Assembly: GCA_003854995.1 (NCBI GenBank)
Contig: RQOI01000654.1
Span: forward strand, 1 to 9,943
Reading direction: 5' to 3'
Length of the DNA stretch: 9,943 bases
Source of the DNA: Candidatus Zhuqueibacterota bacterium
Lineage (GTDB): Bacteria; Zhuqueibacterota; Zhuqueibacteria; Residuimicrobiales; Krinioviventaceae
The translations under genes and the position numbers were made by a program. This document shows, piece by piece, positions 1 to 6,810 of this stretch. A model generated the notes under the pieces. That model was not told where the DNA came from. It ran no database searches and saw nothing but the letters and a program-made list of their open reading frames with translations. Every line of letters starts with the position of its first letter. The first letter of the stretch is position 1.

Positions 1-792
1 ATCGATGCGACGATCGCCCTTGGCGCTGAGAACTATGTGTTCTGGGGCGGGAGAGAGGGCTATTTTTCGCTTCTGAACACGAACATGAAACGAGAAATCG
101 AGCATCTCGGCATGTTCCTGACCAAAGCGCGCGACTATGGGCGAGCGCATGGCTTCAACGGCACTTTTCTGATCGAGCCGAAGCCAATGGAGCCGACGAA
201 GCACCAATATGATTTCGACGTGGCGACCATTTTCAGCTTTCTCAAAGACTATAACTTGACCAAGGATTTCAAGATCAATATTGAGAACAACCATGCCACT
301 CTGGCCGGCCATACTTATGCGCACGAAGTGCGACTGGCCGCCGATCATGGCCTGCTGGGCAGTCTCGACATCAATCAGGGCGATCCGCATAACGGTTGGG
401 ATACGGATGAATTCCTGCATGATGTCACCGAGGCGACCCTGCTGATGCTGGAGATTCTGCAGGCGGGCGGCATTGCGCCCGGCGGCATGAATTTTGACGC
501 CAAGACACGCCGCAGCTCCACGGATCTGGAGGACATTTTCATCGCCCACATCAGCTCCATGGATACACTGGCGCGCGGCTTGCTTGCGGCCGATAAAATC
601 ATGACCGATTCAAATCTACTGGACATGCGGGCGCAGCGCTACGCCAGCTTTGACAGCGGCGACGGCGCTCGCTTTGAAAAAGGCGAGCTCGGCCTGGAAG
701 CCCTGCGCGACCTGGCTGCGAAAAACGGTGAGCCGAAGAAAATCAGCGGCAAACAGGAATTGTACGAATCGATCATTAACCTATACCTCTAG
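1..792 (+). CDS. xylA: Xylose isomerase, 5'-truncated by the window edge
   Basis: Xylose isomerase interconverts D-xylose and D-xylulose in the cytoplasm, using two divalent metal ions, as the first step of bacterial xylose use. The frame is open from base 1 and ends at TAG 790-792, giving 263 codons. The family (the long, class II form) has about 440 residues, so the N-terminal 40% or so lies outside the window. Visible family motifs are VFWGGREGY near the start, LIEPKPMEPTKHQYD (metal-ligand Glu), INIENNHATLAGH (second metal Glu and His), GSLDINQGD and NGWDTDEF (metal Asp residues), and GGMNFDAKTRR. The GTG at base 37 is an internal Val codon inside the conserved motif, not a start. No xylB or xylose transporter follows. 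The gene ends in its own strong terminator, so it is the last gene of its transcript. No frameshift or lost metal ligand is seen. Confidence 0.97.
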   Translation: MDATIALGAENYVFWGGREGYFSLLNTNMKREIEHLGMFLTKARDYGRAHGFNGTFLIEPKPMEPTKHQYDFDVATIFSFLKDYNLTKDFKINIENNHATLAGHTYAHEVRLAADHGLLGSLDINQGDPHNGWDTDEFLHDVTEATLLMLEILQAGGIAPGGMNFDAKTRRSSTDLEDIFIAHISSMDTLARGLLAADKIMTDSNLLDMRAQRYASFDSGDGARFEKGELGLEALRDLAAKNGEPKKISGKQELYESIINLYL

Positions 793-799
793 ACCACAG

Positions 800-838
800 G
801 GCCAGCCCCGGCCGATCCGGGGCTGGCCGCACTGTTTT
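800..838 (+). terminator. Rho-independent terminator after xylA
   Basis: A perfect 12-bp GC-rich stem (800-811 pairing with 817-828) encloses a 5-nt loop (CCGAT) and is followed within 7 nt by TTTT at 835-838. It starts 7 nt after the xylA stop codon. The T tract is short, but the stem is very stable. The next gene has its own promoter, which supports a transcription boundary here. Confidence 0.88.
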
Positions 839-908
839 CCGGCAACCATGCCTTTCGATCATTCTGACGGATATGTTCAGAACAGGCTTACCACGCTGTT
901 GCTTTGCC

Positions 909-937
909 TTGCTGAAACTGTTTTTTTTTACTATATT
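909..937 (+). promoter_or_regulatory. Probable sigma-70 promoter for the 986-4241 gene run
   Basis: TTGCTG at 909-914 and TATATT at 932-937 are separated by 17 nt, within an otherwise gene-free stretch (839-985) that includes a run of nine T residues at 921-929. Transcription would start near 944, leaving a leader of about 40 nt before the GTG start at 986. The -10 matches the consensus in 5 of 6 positions; the -35 keeps only its TTG. Position between a terminator and a gene start supports the call. Confidence 0.5.
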
Positions 938-972
938 GTCATCCGCAAACAGATGAAACCAAGTGAGGATGA

Positions 973-978
973 AAGGAG
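973..978 (+). promoter_or_regulatory. Ribosome binding site that decides a GTG start
   Basis: AAGGAG lies 7 nt before GTG 986-988. An in-frame ATG at 953 has no Shine-Dalgarno sequence and would put a charged stretch ahead of the signal peptide. The GTG is therefore the preferred start of the gene ending at 1642. Confidence 0.75.
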
Positions 979-985
979 AGAAGCA

Positions 986-1642
986 GTGACTGAGCAGCGT
1001 CGCAGTATGCTTGTTGTCCTCTTTTCTTTGGCAGCAGCAGCACATCTTACGGCCGCCCCGCAAGCTGACGTGCGAGCTCTGGTAGCAGCGGATTCGGGCA
1101 AATATTATATTGATGTCAAAAATCTCATCCTTGATTTTGTCTTTTCCGGCTATGGATTGTACTCTCCTGGCGATTTTCCAATCCTCACGGAATTCCCGCT
1201 GCAAAACGGCGAGCGCGTCCGTTTTGACCGCATCAAAGAAATCACTCTATCGCCGGAACGTCTGTTCTGGAAAGAATATGTCGGACCGGAAAAACGCCAG
1301 CAATATGCGAATGTCGACGAGCAGGGCTATCGTCACTGGAGCGACATCGAAATCAACGTCCGGCTCATCGATTGGGAGGGCAATCTCATCCGATCGCGCC
1401 TGCGACGGCCTGAATACTCGGATATCTTTCTGCGCGGCGAGACCAGCCGTGGTGTTTTTGAACTTGAGCTCGACCAGGAAAATGGCAACAAGGTGCACAT
1501 CGTATTTCGTCCCAATTACGTCATGCAGTGCACCGGCAATAAATCACATCTGTTTCCCAATTCAACCTATAAATTTTGTCCACTGTGCGGCCATAGTCTG
1601 ATAAAGCTCACACGGGAGAATGTCAGGAGTAACGCGCGGTGA
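986..1642 (+). CDS. Exported protein of unknown family with C-terminal zinc-ribbon-like tail
   Basis: I do not recognise this 218-residue protein. The GTG start gives a short N-terminus (VTEQRRSM) followed by the hydrophobic, Ala-rich stretch LVVLFSLAAAA and a plausible signal peptidase I site near LTAAPQ, so it is probably exported. The two arginines do not make a full twin-arginine motif, and no lipobox Cys is present. The middle (about residues 50-175) is rich in alternating charged and hydrophobic residues and looks beta-rich, without a catalytic motif I can name. The tail carries Cys182, His188, then FCPLCGH with Cys198 and Cys201. This resembles a one-module zinc ribbon with C-x5-H and C-x2-C knuckles. 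Such a ribbon is unusual on an exported protein, so a cytoplasmic or membrane-anchored protein is the alternative. It has its own promoter and lies 40 nt before the DUF4416 gene. Confidence 0.8.
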   Translation: MTEQRRSMLVVLFSLAAAAHLTAAPQADVRALVAADSGKYYIDVKNLILDFVFSGYGLYSPGDFPILTEFPLQNGERVRFDRIKEITLSPERLFWKEYVGPEKRQQYANVDEQGYRHWSDIEINVRLIDWEGNLIRSRLRRPEYSDIFLRGETSRGVFELELDQENGNKVHIVFRPNYVMQCTGNKSHLFPNSTYKFCPLCGHSLIKLTRENVRSNAR

Positions 1643-1682
1643 CGATTGAGATACAGGCAATTGATCATTATTCGGCGAATAA

Positions 1683-2210
1683 ATGGGCGAGATTCGATTT
1701 CCCAAAGACGTGTGCCTCATCTGCGCCCTCTGCTATGCAGATGAGGGCGTAAAGGACAAGGCCATTGCCAGACTCGTTGATGCTTACGGTCCCATACAAT
1801 TCGCTTCGGATCGCATGGCGTTCAGCTATACTTCGTACTATGAGAAGGAAATGGGAAGGGCTCTGGAAAAGGAGTATCTCACGTTCAGCCGATGCATGGA
1901 CCCGGCCGCGCTGCCTGCGGTGAAAACATTCACCAATGAGCTGGAGAAGCACTTTGCCCAAGACAGCAGACGGACCATCAATCTGGATCCCGGCTATATT
2001 GAAGCAGCCAAACTCATCCTGGCGACGACCAAGAACTATAACCATCGGATCTATATCGGAAATGGCATTTATGGAGATGTCCAGCTCTACTGGCAAAACG
2101 GCGCGTTTCATCCGAATCCCTGGACATATCCTGATTATCGGGAAAACACGGTGCGACAGTTTTTTGCCCAGGTGCGAGTGACCTATTTTAATCATATTTG
2201 CAGAGGATAG
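1683..2210 (+). CDS. DUF4416 family protein, function unknown
   Basis: This 175-residue protein matches, from memory, the DUF4416 family found in diverse bacteria; no biochemical function is established. Family-like stretches are the opening KDVCLICALCYADEG, the early YGPIQFASDR and FSYTSYYEKEMG, the run NLDPGYIEAAKLILATTKNY from residue 100, HRIYIGNGIYGDV, and WTYPDY at 147-152. Length is about that expected for a complete member. The ATG at 1683 is the first possible start, because an in-frame TAA sits immediately before it at 1680-1682. No good Shine-Dalgarno sequence is visible, so translation may depend on the upstream gene. It has no signal peptide or membrane segment and is probably cytoplasmic. 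Its stop codon at 2208-2210 is 2 nt from the purM start, so coupling to purM is likely. That suggests, but does not show, a nucleotide-related role. Confidence 0.85.
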   Translation: MGEIRFPKDVCLICALCYADEGVKDKAIARLVDAYGPIQFASDRMAFSYTSYYEKEMGRALEKEYLTFSRCMDPAALPAVKTFTNELEKHFAQDSRRTINLDPGYIEAAKLILATTKNYNHRIYIGNGIYGDVQLYWQNGAFHPNPWTYPDYRENTVRQFFAQVRVTYFNHICRG

Positions 2211-2212
2211 AG

Positions 2213-3226
2213 ATGGCGAACCTCAGTTATAAAAGCTCTGGCGTCGATTTGCAGGCCGCGGAAGCCGCGACAAAAAAAATCGCATCCCTGGCACAAGCGA
2301 CGTTCAACAAAAATGTCCTGAAGGGCATCGGCCTGTTCGCCGGATTTTATGAGATCGATCCAAAGTACAAGCAACCAGTGGTCGTGACGAGCATCGATGG
2401 CGTCGGTACAAAATTAAAAATTGCCTTCATGATGGATATTCATGAAACTGTCGGACAAGATCTGGTGAATCATTGCGTCAATGACATCATGACATCGGGT
2501 GCTGATCCGCTCGCCTTCACGGACTATATCGGCACATTGAATTTGCATCCGGATAAAATCGCCGCCATTGTCAGCGGCATGGCCAAGGCGTGTGTCGAGA
2601 ATCAGTGCGCTCTCATCGGTGGTGAGACAGCAGAAATGCCCGGATTTTATGCGCCAGGCGAGTACGACCTGGCGGGATCGATCATCGGCATCGTGCGCAA
2701 AGACGAGATCATTGATGGCAGTCGGATCCAGGCGGGTGATGTCATCATTGGCCTGCCATCGACCGGGCTGCATACGAACGGCTATTCTCTCGCGCGCAAG
2801 GTGCTCTTTGATATACACAAGATCGATGTCGCCGCGTATGTCCCCGAATTGCAGATGAGCTGGGGAGAGGCCTTGCTTAAAATTCACAAGAGCTATAAAA
2901 AAGCTATTGAATCGGTCCGGCGCCATCCAGGGCTGGCCGGCATCAGCCATATCACCGGCAGCGGCATCGAGGGCAATACGAGGCGACTCCTCAGAAAAGG
3001 CCTTGATCTGAGCATCGACTGGAATTCGTGGGAAATGCCCCGTGAATTCCGGATCATTCGTGCACTCGGCGACATCGCTGATAGCGAAATGCGTCGCACA
3101 TTTAACCTGGGAATCGGACTCGCCCTCATCGCGCACAAGAGACAGACGGATGCCATCTTGCAGGTGCTGCACGACCAGGGCGACGACGCGATCATAATCG
3201 GGGAAATCACATCAAGTGATACATGA
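2213..3226 (+). CDS. purM: Phosphoribosylformylglycinamidine cyclo-ligase (AIR synthetase)
   Basis: PurM closes the imidazole ring in the fifth step of de novo purine synthesis, converting FGAM to AIR with ATP in the cytoplasm. The 337-residue product is close to the usual 345. Seen in order: LSYKSSGVDL at the N-terminus (family form YKDAGVDI), SIDGVGTKLKIA with the nucleotide-site DGVGTK at 62-67, GQDLVNHCVNDI, GGETAEMPGFY at 136-146, GLPSTGLHTNGYSL, and HITGSG from 246 where the family normally has HxTGGG. The following Asn is kept, but the usual Pro of ENxPR is lost. The ATG at 2213 is chosen over TTG 2198, which would extend into the Shine-Dalgarno-like AGAGGA at 2202-2207. The site overlaps the end of the DUF4416 gene. 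The 3' end overlaps gpsA by 11 nt. No other purine biosynthesis gene is adjacent except apt further downstream. Confidence 0.96.
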   Translation: MANLSYKSSGVDLQAAEAATKKIASLAQATFNKNVLKGIGLFAGFYEIDPKYKQPVVVTSIDGVGTKLKIAFMMDIHETVGQDLVNHCVNDIMTSGADPLAFTDYIGTLNLHPDKIAAIVSGMAKACVENQCALIGGETAEMPGFYAPGEYDLAGSIIGIVRKDEIIDGSRIQAGDVIIGLPSTGLHTNGYSLARKVLFDIHKIDVAAYVPELQMSWGEALLKIHKSYKKAIESVRRHPGLAGISHITGSGIEGNTRRLLRKGLDLSIDWNSWEMPREFRIIRALGDIADSEMRRTFNLGIGLALIAHKRQTDAILQVLHDQGDDAIIIGEITSSDT

Positions 3227-4241
3227 GAGCAACAAAATAACCATATGTGTTCTAGGTGCAGGCAGCTGGGGTATTGCGCTGGCAAACTATTGCAGCGGCA
3301 TGGGCCACGATGTGCGTTTATGGGAATTTGATCCGGATGCGGCCAGAAAGCTGGCGGTGACGAGACAGCGTGAAGAAATGCTCAAGGGCATCAGACTTTT
3401 AGACTCGATTCACGTCACTTCCGACCTGGCTGAGGCGATCGCCGACGCCGGATTGCTGCTCCTGGTCGTCCCCTCGCACGTGGTGCGATCGGTGCTGCAG
3501 CAACTCGCGCAACTCGATCTGAACAGCACGACTCTGATCGTGAATTGCGCCAAGGGCATTGAAATAGAGACCCTGAATCGAATATCCGAAATCGTCGCGC
3601 AGGAGCTGTCTCCTTTTCTGGCATCTCGCTATTCAGTGCTTTCCGGTCCGAGTCATGCGGAAGAGGTGAGCAAGAGAATACCCACGGCTGTCGTCGTCGC
3701 CTCAGCGGACGAGCTCGTCGGGCGCTTTGTGCAACAGACGCTGAACGGCGCAACCTTTCGCATCTACCGTAGCCAGGATGTCGCGGGCGTGGAGCTGGGA
3801 GGCTCGCTGAAAAATGTCATCGCCATTGCCGCCGGCATCTGCGATGGCGCCGGCTTTGGCGACAATACCAAAGCAGCCCTGCAGCCGAGAGGACTGGCTG
3901 AAATGTCACGCCTGGGCAAAAAGCTCGGCGCCAATCCGCTGACCTTTTCCGGCCTGTCGGGAATGGGCGATCTCATCGTCACCTGCATGAGCAGACATAG
4001 CCGCAACCGATACCTGGGCGAAGAGATCGGCAAGGGTGTAAAACTGACCGAGGTGCTCGCATCCATGACCATGGTCGCAGAAGGGGTGCGCACGTGCCGG
4101 GCCACGATGGAACTGGCCAGGCGCGAGGGAGTCGAGATGCCGATTTCAAAAAAGGTATATGAAATCTTGTTCGAAGATAAAGATCCGAAAGAAGCACTGC
4201 ACGATCTGTTGTCGCGCGAAGCCAAGCCGGAAATTTGGTGA
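3216..4241 (+). CDS. gpsA: NAD(P)-dependent glycerol-3-phosphate dehydrogenase
   Basis: GpsA reduces dihydroxyacetone phosphate to sn-glycerol-3-phosphate, the backbone for phospholipids, in the cytoplasm. The product has 341 residues, the usual length. The Rossmann nucleotide-binding loop is VLGAGSWGIALA (Gly14-x-Gly16-x-x-Gly19). The catalytic region shows NCAKGIE with Lys113, LSGPSHAEE around 142-150, GVELGGSLKNVIAIAAG with Lys199 and Asn200, GFGDNTKAAL from about 213, RGLAEM, and GMGDLIVTC with Asp252. The family's KAALITRG is KAALQPRG here. GTG 3216 is the only plausible start: it has GGGGA at 3200-3204, and no in-frame ATG precedes the Rossmann motif. The start lies inside the end of purM (11-nt overlap), so re-initiation after purM is likely. 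The usual partner plsY is not adjacent. Confidence 0.96.
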   Translation: MIHESNKITICVLGAGSWGIALANYCSGMGHDVRLWEFDPDAARKLAVTRQREEMLKGIRLLDSIHVTSDLAEAIADAGLLLLVVPSHVVRSVLQQLAQLDLNSTTLIVNCAKGIEIETLNRISEIVAQELSPFLASRYSVLSGPSHAEEVSKRIPTAVVVASADELVGRFVQQTLNGATFRIYRSQDVAGVELGGSLKNVIAIAAGICDGAGFGDNTKAALQPRGLAEMSRLGKKLGANPLTFSGLSGMGDLIVTCMSRHSRNRYLGEEIGKGVKLTEVLASMTMVAEGVRTCRATMELARREGVEMPISKKVYEILFEDKDPKEALHDLLSREAKPEIW

Positions 4242-4313
4242 GACGAACACGTTGCATCATCACACCGGACGACATCCTGGCTTCGTCTCTGAAAAATTAA
4301 GAAAGGGAAATTC

Positions 4314-5609
4314 ATGGCGCCACAAACCTACATCGCGGATATCGCCGAGTTTGCCGGCAAAAAGGTCACCGTCGCCGGATGGGTGTACAACAAAACAGGT
4401 AAAGGAAAACTTTTATTCATTTTGCTAAGAGACGGGACCGGAATTATTCAGACGGTTATCTTTAAAGGAAATGTCTCGGAGGAGACTTTTGCCGCTTGTG
4501 AGAATTTGACCCAGGAGAGTTCGCTGCAAGTGACGGGCGTCGTCACTGCGGATGCCAGGGCGAAAGGGGGATATGAGTTGCAGGCCGAGCATGTTGAAAT
4601 TGTTCATATTGCGGCTGATTATCCCATTTCGCCCAAAGAACACGGGATCGACTTTTTGATGGACAACCGACATCTCTGGTTGCGTTCCTCAAAACAGCAC
4701 GCCGTGTTAAAGATTCGGCACGACATCATCAAAGCGGCGCGCAACTTTTTTGACAGCCAGGGCTTCACCCTCGTCGATGCGCCGATCTTTACGCCAAACT
4801 CGTGCGAAGGCACGACCACGCTGTTCGAGACCAACTATTTCGACACCAAGGCCTATCTGACGCAGAGCGGCCAGCTCTATATGGAGGCCGCTGCCATGGC
4901 CTTTGGCAAGGTCTACTGTTTTGGCCCGACCTTTCGCGCGGAAAAGTCCAAGACTCGCCGGCATCTGACCGAGTTTTGGATGATCGAGCCTGAAGTGGCC
5001 TTTTTTGACCTGCAGCAGGACATGGATCTGGCCGAGCACATGGTGGAGTTCATCGTCGGCAGCGTGTTGGAAAATCGCCGCGATGAGCTGGAAGTGCTGG
5101 AACGCGATATCAGCGTGCTGGAGAACATCACCCGGCCGTTTCCGCGCATCCGCTACGATGAGGCCGTACAAATGCTCAAGGATGCCGGCGCAGACTTTAA
5201 AGACGACGACGATTTTGGCGCGGCCGACGAGACGATCATATCGGAAAAATTTGCCAAGCCCGTGATGATCACCCACTATCCCGCAGCCGTGAAGGCGTTC
5301 TACATGAAAAGAGACCCGCAGCGTCCGGACAGAGCGCTGTGCGTCGATATGATCGCTCCGGAAGGCTATGGCGAGATCATCGGCGGCGGGCAGCGCGAGG
5401 ATGACCACGATGTGCTGCTCCAGGGACTGAAAAAGCACAATCTGCCGTTAGAGGCCTTTCAGTGGTATCTCGATATCCGCAAGTACGGCAGCGTGCCGCA
5501 CGCCGGATTTGGTATGGGCATCGAGCGGGCAGTCGCGTGGATCTGCGGCAGGTCGCACATTCGCGAGACCATTCCGTTTCCGCGCACCATGTATCGTCTG
5601 AATCCATGA
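4314..5609 (+). CDS. asnS: Asparaginyl-tRNA synthetase
   Basis: AsnRS charges tRNA-Asn with asparagine in the cytoplasm. The 431-residue product has the compact length seen in Bacillus-type enzymes. An N-terminal OB-fold anticodon-binding domain (about 1-110) contains VAGWVYNKTGKGKLLFILL and RDGTGIIQ. The class II catalytic core follows: motif 1 around 150-158 (GFTLVDAPIFTP), motif 2 as FRAEKSKTRRHLTEFWMIE from 207, and motif 3 as GFGMGIERAVAW from 398. The end IRETIPFPRTMYRLNP separates AsnRS from AspRS, which normally ends in a different FPRD-type motif. The start is ATG 4314 with AAAGGGA at about 4302-4308. A 72-nt gap separates it from gpsA, the largest in this run, and I see no clear promoter in it. 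Presence of AsnRS means direct Asn-tRNA charging is possible, though an amidotransferase route cannot be excluded. Confidence 0.96.
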   Translation: MAPQTYIADIAEFAGKKVTVAGWVYNKTGKGKLLFILLRDGTGIIQTVIFKGNVSEETFAACENLTQESSLQVTGVVTADARAKGGYELQAEHVEIVHIAADYPISPKEHGIDFLMDNRHLWLRSSKQHAVLKIRHDIIKAARNFFDSQGFTLVDAPIFTPNSCEGTTTLFETNYFDTKAYLTQSGQLYMEAAAMAFGKVYCFGPTFRAEKSKTRRHLTEFWMIEPEVAFFDLQQDMDLAEHMVEFIVGSVLENRRDELEVLERDISVLENITRPFPRIRYDEAVQMLKDAGADFKDDDDFGAADETIISEKFAKPVMITHYPAAVKAFYMKRDPQRPDRALCVDMIAPEGYGEIIGGGQREDDHDVLLQGLKKHNLPLEAFQWYLDIRKYGSVPHAGFGMGIERAVAWICGRSHIRETIPFPRTMYRLNP

Positions 5610-5619
5610 CGGGTGAGTC

Positions 5620-5892
5620 ATGTACGCGCGAGCGGATATCACGATCTCGGGATGCGTGCAGGGCGTCGGCTATCGTTATTACGCGATGCAGCAGGCGCGC
5701 CGCCTCTCTCTTGTCGGGACAGTGAAAAACCAATTTGATGGCACTGTTCGTATGGTCGTCGAAGGGGAAAAGGCCATGATCCTCGAATTGATCAAGAGAC
5801 TGCGCATCGGGCCCAGGTTTGCCAATGTTCGGGATGTCATCGTCGATTATAGCGACTATCAAAACGAGTTCAACGACTTTAGCATCATTTGA
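5620..5892 (+). CDS. acyP: Acylphosphatase
   Basis: Acylphosphatases are small cytoplasmic enzymes that hydrolyse carboxyl-phosphate bonds such as acetyl phosphate and 1,3-bisphosphoglycerate. The 90-residue product has the usual length and fold signature: ISGCVQGVGYRYY carries the phosphate-binding loop and catalytic Arg19, and VGTVKNQFDGTVRMVVEG carries catalytic Asn37. The family usually has Gly-Trp-Val before the Asn region; here it is Gly-Thr-Val, a mild divergence. The C-terminus (NEFNDFSII) resembles the usual FxI ending. The start ATG 5620 lies 10 nt after the asnS stop, with GGGTGAG at 5611-5617 very close to it. The apt gene follows 17 nt after the stop codon. The spacing suggests cotranscription with asnS and apt; its physiological substrate is not evident. 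Confidence 0.93.
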   Translation: MYARADITISGCVQGVGYRYYAMQQARRLSLVGTVKNQFDGTVRMVVEGEKAMILELIKRLRIGPRFANVRDVIVDYSDYQNEFNDFSII

Positions 5893-5909
5893 CCGCTCTG
5901 AGGTGACGG

Positions 5910-6428
5910 ATGGAATTGATCGACAAGATCAGAAACGTGCAGGATTTTCCCAAACCGGGAATCGGTTTCAAAGATATCACGACCTTGCTGCGCGATGGCG
6001 CCGCTTTTCGGCAGGCTGTTGTACAGATGGCGCAGCTGTACCAAGATCAGCAACTGGACGGCATTGTCGGCATCGAATCGAGGGGATTCATCTTTGCCGC
6101 CGCTCTCGCCTATGCGTTGGGGGTTGGCATGATCCCGGTGCGCAAGCCGGGAAAGCTGCCTTTCACAACCCTGTCCGCGACATTTGCGCTGGAGTATGGC
6201 ACGGACGCTGTCGAAATTCATGTTGATGCCCTCAAAGAGGACGATCGAATTCTCATCGTCGATGATCTGCTGGCGACGGGCGGCACCGTGGCAGCGACAG
6301 CGCATCTCGTCGAACAGCTGGGCGGTCGGGTCGTCGGCTGCTGTTTTCTCATCGAGCTCGATTTCTTGCACGCGCGCGACCACTTGGCCGGCTATCGGAT
6401 CGACTCATTAATACATTTTGACGCCTGA
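5910..6428 (+). CDS. apt: Adenine phosphoribosyltransferase
   Basis: Apt joins adenine to PRPP to make AMP, the adenine salvage reaction, in the cytoplasm. The 172-residue product is the standard length. Visible family signatures are VQDFPKPGIGFKDIT at 10-24, GIESRGFIFAA from 54, PVRKPGKLP at 76-84, LEYGTDAVEIH, and the PRPP-binding motif ILIVDDLLATGGT at 114-126 with its two acidic residues. KDITTLL replaces the more common KDITPLL. The start ATG 5910 has an excellent Shine-Dalgarno GAGGTGA at 5900-5906. It is the last gene of the cluster: the stop at 6426-6428 is followed by a gene-poor region with a new promoter. I see no terminator hairpin directly after it. Together with purM it covers salvage and de novo purine supply. 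Confidence 0.96.
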   Translation: MELIDKIRNVQDFPKPGIGFKDITTLLRDGAAFRQAVVQMAQLYQDQQLDGIVGIESRGFIFAAALAYALGVGMIPVRKPGKLPFTTLSATFALEYGTDAVEIHVDALKEDDRILIVDDLLATGGTVAATAHLVEQLGGRVVGCCFLIELDFLHARDHLAGYRIDSLIHFDA

Positions 6429-6458
6429 CAAAAAAATACCACTATATGTTGATTCTAC

Positions 6459-6487
6459 TTGACATTTACTTGTATTTTATTTATACT
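6459..6487 (+). promoter_or_regulatory. Strong sigma-70 promoter upstream of the Ptb-family gene
   Basis: TTGACA (6459-6464) matches the -35 consensus perfectly. After exactly 17 nt, TATACT (6482-6487) matches the -10 consensus in 5 of 6 positions. The spacer and upstream DNA are AT-rich in a region otherwise balanced in composition. Transcription should start near 6494, about 340 nt before the next gene. The location directly after apt and the ideal spacing make this the most convincing promoter in the window. Confidence 0.85.
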
Positions 6488-6499
6488 GTACTAGGTATC

Positions 6500-6526
6500 A
6501 TGTGCGCAAGTCGCTTGCAGCCATAA
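6500..6526 (+). other. Possible 8-codon leader reading frame
   Basis: ATG 6500 to TAA 6524-6526 encodes MCASRLQP, starting only about 6 nt after the predicted transcription start. It would be leaderless or nearly so, as the only upstream AGG (6493-6495) falls at the transcription start. Its last codons overlap one arm of an 8-bp stem. A frame this short can easily arise by chance. Confidence 0.2.
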
Positions 6527-6573
6527 AGTTAGACGATCTTGAACCAGAAGGAAATTTGAACGACGGGCTGCAA
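6506..6573 (+). other. Two mutually exclusive hairpins in the leader
   Basis: GCAAG (6506-6510) can pair with CTTGC (6514-6518) over a 3-nt loop. TTGCAGCC (6515-6522) can instead pair perfectly with GGCTGCAA (6566-6573), enclosing 43 nt. The two share bases 6515-6518, so they cannot form together. This is seen directly; any switching role is inference. Confidence 0.4.
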
Positions 6574-6783
6574 AAACAGCTGTTGTGCACCAAAAGCGTC
6601 CATTCAGGGTGCGGGAGTATCGGGGAATCGTTGCTAATGAGCCGTTCAACTCTCGCTTTTTGAAAGCAGAGGGTGAAACGTTTGTGACAAAAGCCGGAAT
6701 ATCAGCCACTCAGAAGAGTGTTCTATTGCTATATTGAATTTGTCGCAGCGTGGAGGCAGGAGCAACAGAAAGCACCCGGGGAA

Positions 6784-6810
6784 GGCGCAGCAAAGACGTG
6801 GCGAAGCAAA
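6784..6810 (+). repeat. Short imperfect direct repeat before the Ptb-family gene
   Basis: GGCGCAGCAAA (6784-6794) recurs as GGCGAAGCAAA (6800-6810), identical at 10 of 11 bases with a 16-nt period. It lies 23-49 nt before the ATG at 6833, in the purine-rich end of the leader. It could be a binding site or a slippage product. Confidence 0.35.

Noticed and set aside
650..985. Upstream extension of the 986-1642 gene frame through the end of xylA and its terminator
   Set aside because: It would overlap xylA in another frame and read through the terminator hairpin. The Shine-Dalgarno sequence and signal peptide both point to GTG 986.
2414..3172. Long - strand open frame opposite purM, and similar long antisense frames opposite asnS (4707-5438)
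   Set aside because: They mirror the codon pattern of the sense genes. They lack ribosome binding sites and family motifs, whereas the sense products are unmistakable.
4240..4290. Inverted repeat GAGACGAA / TTCGTCTC between gpsA and asnS
   Set aside because: Only 8 bp with a 35-nt loop and no T tract after it, so it is not a convincing terminator. Chance is likely.
6491..6709. 72-codon reading frame on the - strand in the apt-ptb gap
   Set aside because: It has no ribosome binding site I can see and no family resemblance. It also runs against the strong + promoter and all neighbouring genes.
6707..6730. Hairpin CACTC-AGAA-GAGTG followed by T-rich sequence as a possible small-RNA terminator
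   Set aside because: A 5-bp stem and an interrupted T stretch are too weak to call a terminator.
6536..6736. Open + frame through the leader (around RPFRVREYRGIV) without a stop for about 65 codons
   Set aside because: It has no ATG start and only a weak GTG option without a Shine-Dalgarno sequence. I recognise no family, and a chance open frame of this length is common at this base composition.
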